Shown: in pieces, positions 61,621 to 64,000 of the stretch
How the letters are laid out: each line of letters opens with the position of its first letter
How positions within the stretch are numbered: position 1 is the first letter of the stretch
Made by a program: the position numbers and the translations under genes
The notes under the pieces: model-generated
What the model was told of the DNA's origin: nothing
Database searches by the model: none
What the model saw: only the letters and a program-made list of their open reading frames with translations
DNA from: Aquila chrysaetos chrysaetos
Lineage: Eukaryota > Chordata > Aves > Accipitriformes > Accipitridae
Assembly: GCF_900496995.4 (NCBI RefSeq)
Contig: NC_044009.1
Location: forward strand, 37,533,505 to 37,597,504
Direction: 5' to 3'
Length of the DNA: 64,000 nucleotides

Positions 61621-63990
61621 AGTAACATAACAAGACTAAATCAGCTAATGTAGCAGAAGCCTTTAAAAGGAATGTGGTTTTGAAGGTGCTTGGATGGCCT
61701 AGGGGTAGGCAGACACTGAACTACATGCAAGTGTGTGAGCGTAGCACAACGTGACTGCAGAGACCAAGCTATGATGTCATGTCAGTGAGAAGAGAAATTG
61801 CTTTTCTATACTGTCTGTCACAGCACAACTCCTGCTGTATCATGACTTAATTTAGACTTGAATGATGCTAGAAGCTAAACTGCAAAAACTGTGGGTGGAG
61901 GGGGAGGGAGAAACAACATACAATGTTGAAAACAGTCAAGAGACTAAAATCATATAAAAAATCCTGGAACATCAGGATTTGGGTCAGTGCTGTATGTACA
62001 TCGGGAGGGCCCAGTGAGTTCAGCAGCTCAAGACTTGTCCCTCTTCTAAGTGCCCTCCGTGGGAGAAGAGATGGTTTGGTTTGAGCCCATGGTTACATAT
62101 GTAAGAGAACTTTTCTGCTTGACTGATTTGCCATGTGCAAAGATGGTGAAAGATACTGCTTGCAAAACATCCGGAGAACCGAGGATTTATTTGTGTGGTT
62201 TTGTAAACATGCTGTAGAGTTGTCTTGAGGAAAATAGCTCTTGCATTGTGGAGATGTACTGTGTATTTTCCTGAACTGCTAGTATGGCTGTTTTCTTGTG
62301 GAAAGCAGTTCTTCTAAAGGCTGATGTTAGAAATCTAGAAGGTGTATTAATTTTCTCTTGCAACAACGAATACAGATTTTTAAGCTAGAGCTTTGCTGCT
62401 ACTCAGATTTCAGTTTAGATCAAACAATTAATATTCACCTATTTCCACAGCCAGCTTTTTGTTGCTGTGGTGTTGGGGCCAGTCTCCCACTTGTACTGGC
62501 CTTTTCATTGTTGTGAGAGCAGTTTCAAAGAGGTTTGTGCTGCATCTTGGTCATTTCTGAAAGTCACTTTGTTACCAAAAAGCTTGGAATGAAGAACTTA
62601 TCAACACCAATTTAGTCAAATCAGTAACAACTTGAGGGTTTTAAGTATTTATGTATTTAAGTAACCACATCCTTAATGTTAGTGCCCTGTCTGAACAGGA
62701 AAGGCTCTCCCATCACCCCCATTTCATTTTGTTTCATTCTTAATGTAACAGGCAGCACAAATCAGTTGTTACTGTCAAATGAAAAAACTTTGTCTTTACT
62801 GTTGATTGCCAGACTCCTGGCTGAATTCACGGTAAATCTCAGAGCTTGGGCTAGCAGGCATGGGTGAAAAATCTCTCCCCCCTCCCAGCCCATTCATGCG
62901 CATGGTAAGTTGACCGTGACTTACTGCACGTAAAGGGGAATGAGGAGTGAGGCTACGGCTGCACAGATTAATGAAATTTAACGGATTCTCTTTCTGGGAC
63001 AAAAGAGAAAGCAAAATGACGTTGCAGTTCCTTGCTACCTTAATTTAATTTCAAGGTATTTGATGGGTGCTAACAGCAGCTTTCCTTTCCTACTAGTTCA
63101 TGTTGCACCAGCCTGCTTTCTCCTGCAATGGGTGCCAAAGCCTCTTCTTCAGTTCCTGCTCAAAGGTGACCGCTACCAGGGAGTGGTTAATGTTCAGAAA
63201 AGCAGTCTGCTGTGATAGTAAAGAGTCTGAGTGGCTTCTCCTTCAGTATCCCAATGTATCAACTCTGATAACTGCAGTGCAGTATGGATGCCAATGACCT
63301 GAAAAACTTACCAGAGAAGGAGGGGAAAATGATGCTGCTAGCACTTCTCAAGATAATTTTCTTCCACACAGGGATAAATGATTCATCCGAAGTCACTCTT
63401 AAATTAGGTGAGAAGATGCCCAGGGTTCTTGGGAGAGGGGAGGAAACACTTCGATTCAGGACTGCAGTAAGTTGCTCTCCAGCCAGGTATCCCTGGGTAT
63501 GCCAGGAAACTCTTTCAGCAAAAGTGCCCTTCCCGCAGTGCTCATGTCCTGTTTGGGGGAGCTGACTCTGTAAATGGACTATTTGGAGGCTTCGGAGCGT
63601 AATATTCCCAATTACATTACCTGCAGGGTCACCGTGCCCTCTAATGCAGCTTGCAGCCAGAGTGGCTTTGCCCTGTCATAGTTACATGCTTAAAGAGCAT
63701 TACTCTCATTATCCAGGAGGGTGTATTAATGGGAGTTGATGGATAATTGGAGGAAGGGAGAGGTGCTCAAGAGGTGAATTTGAGTTGGCAGACTTGTTAT
63801 GCAGAACAGTGCAGTCTGCTTGTGAAAAAGTAAACCAAAGAAACAGGTCTGAGGGAACTGTCCTGCCTTGAAGAGCTTAAGGAGGCAGATAGCAAGGTGC
63901 TTGTATGGGAAGTTGGGTCATTAGAATTGTCACTAGTGGGTTGTGGTGGTGTTTGAGGTAAAGTCAGTAAAGTCTTCTGGAATAAAATGT

Positions 63991-64000
63991 GGGGGGGGGG
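63991..64000. repeat. Poly-G run at window end
   Basis: At least ten G running to the last base; the full length is cut by the window edge. Confidence 0.8.

Overview
The window is vertebrate nuclear DNA, most likely from a bird. It holds parts of three genes on the + strand, in the order ERCC3 (last exon only), CYP27C1 (complete), BIN1 (first coding exon only). From memory, this is the order and relative orientation found on human 2q14.3. A bird (or other sauropsid) is suggested by CR1-type LINE fossils as the only recognisable interspersed repeats, by the apparent absence of L1 or Alu-like elements, by short introns (the CYP27C1 coding span is about 20 kb), and by AT-rich introns next to sharp CpG islands with G/C homopolymers. 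No sequence search could be run, so the species is not named.

Layout: 1-715 is the last intron of ERCC3. 716-850 is its last coding exon, followed by a short 3' UTR with several AATAAA signals. 1.6-10.3 kb is intergenic and holds one old antisense CR1 fragment (about 8.87-9.41 kb). 10,504-30,325 is CYP27C1, nine coding exons that join in frame into a 556-residue mitochondrial P450. A CpG island begins in exon 1 and runs deep into intron 1 (about 10.64-12.15 kb). CR1 fossils lie in introns 3 and 8 and just 3' of the gene. 32.5-48.6 kb is intergenic. 48.67-49.4 kb is the BIN1 CpG-island promoter with coding exon 1 (49,103-49,186). From 49,187 to the window end is BIN1 intron 1; exon 2 is not reached.

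The genes are not an operon and act separately: TFIIH DNA repair/transcription helicase (ERCC3), retinol 3,4-desaturation (CYP27C1), and membrane curvature (BIN1). The most unusual items are a perfect 38-bp-arm hairpin in the BIN1 promoter island (48,752-48,830), and an intragenic CpG island in CYP27C1 intron 1 carrying a CDE/CHR-like cell-cycle element, a TFAP2 palindrome, a TATA-like box and a CCAAT box. Four ancient CR1 copies were recognised by eye. No previously undescribed multi-gene system was found.
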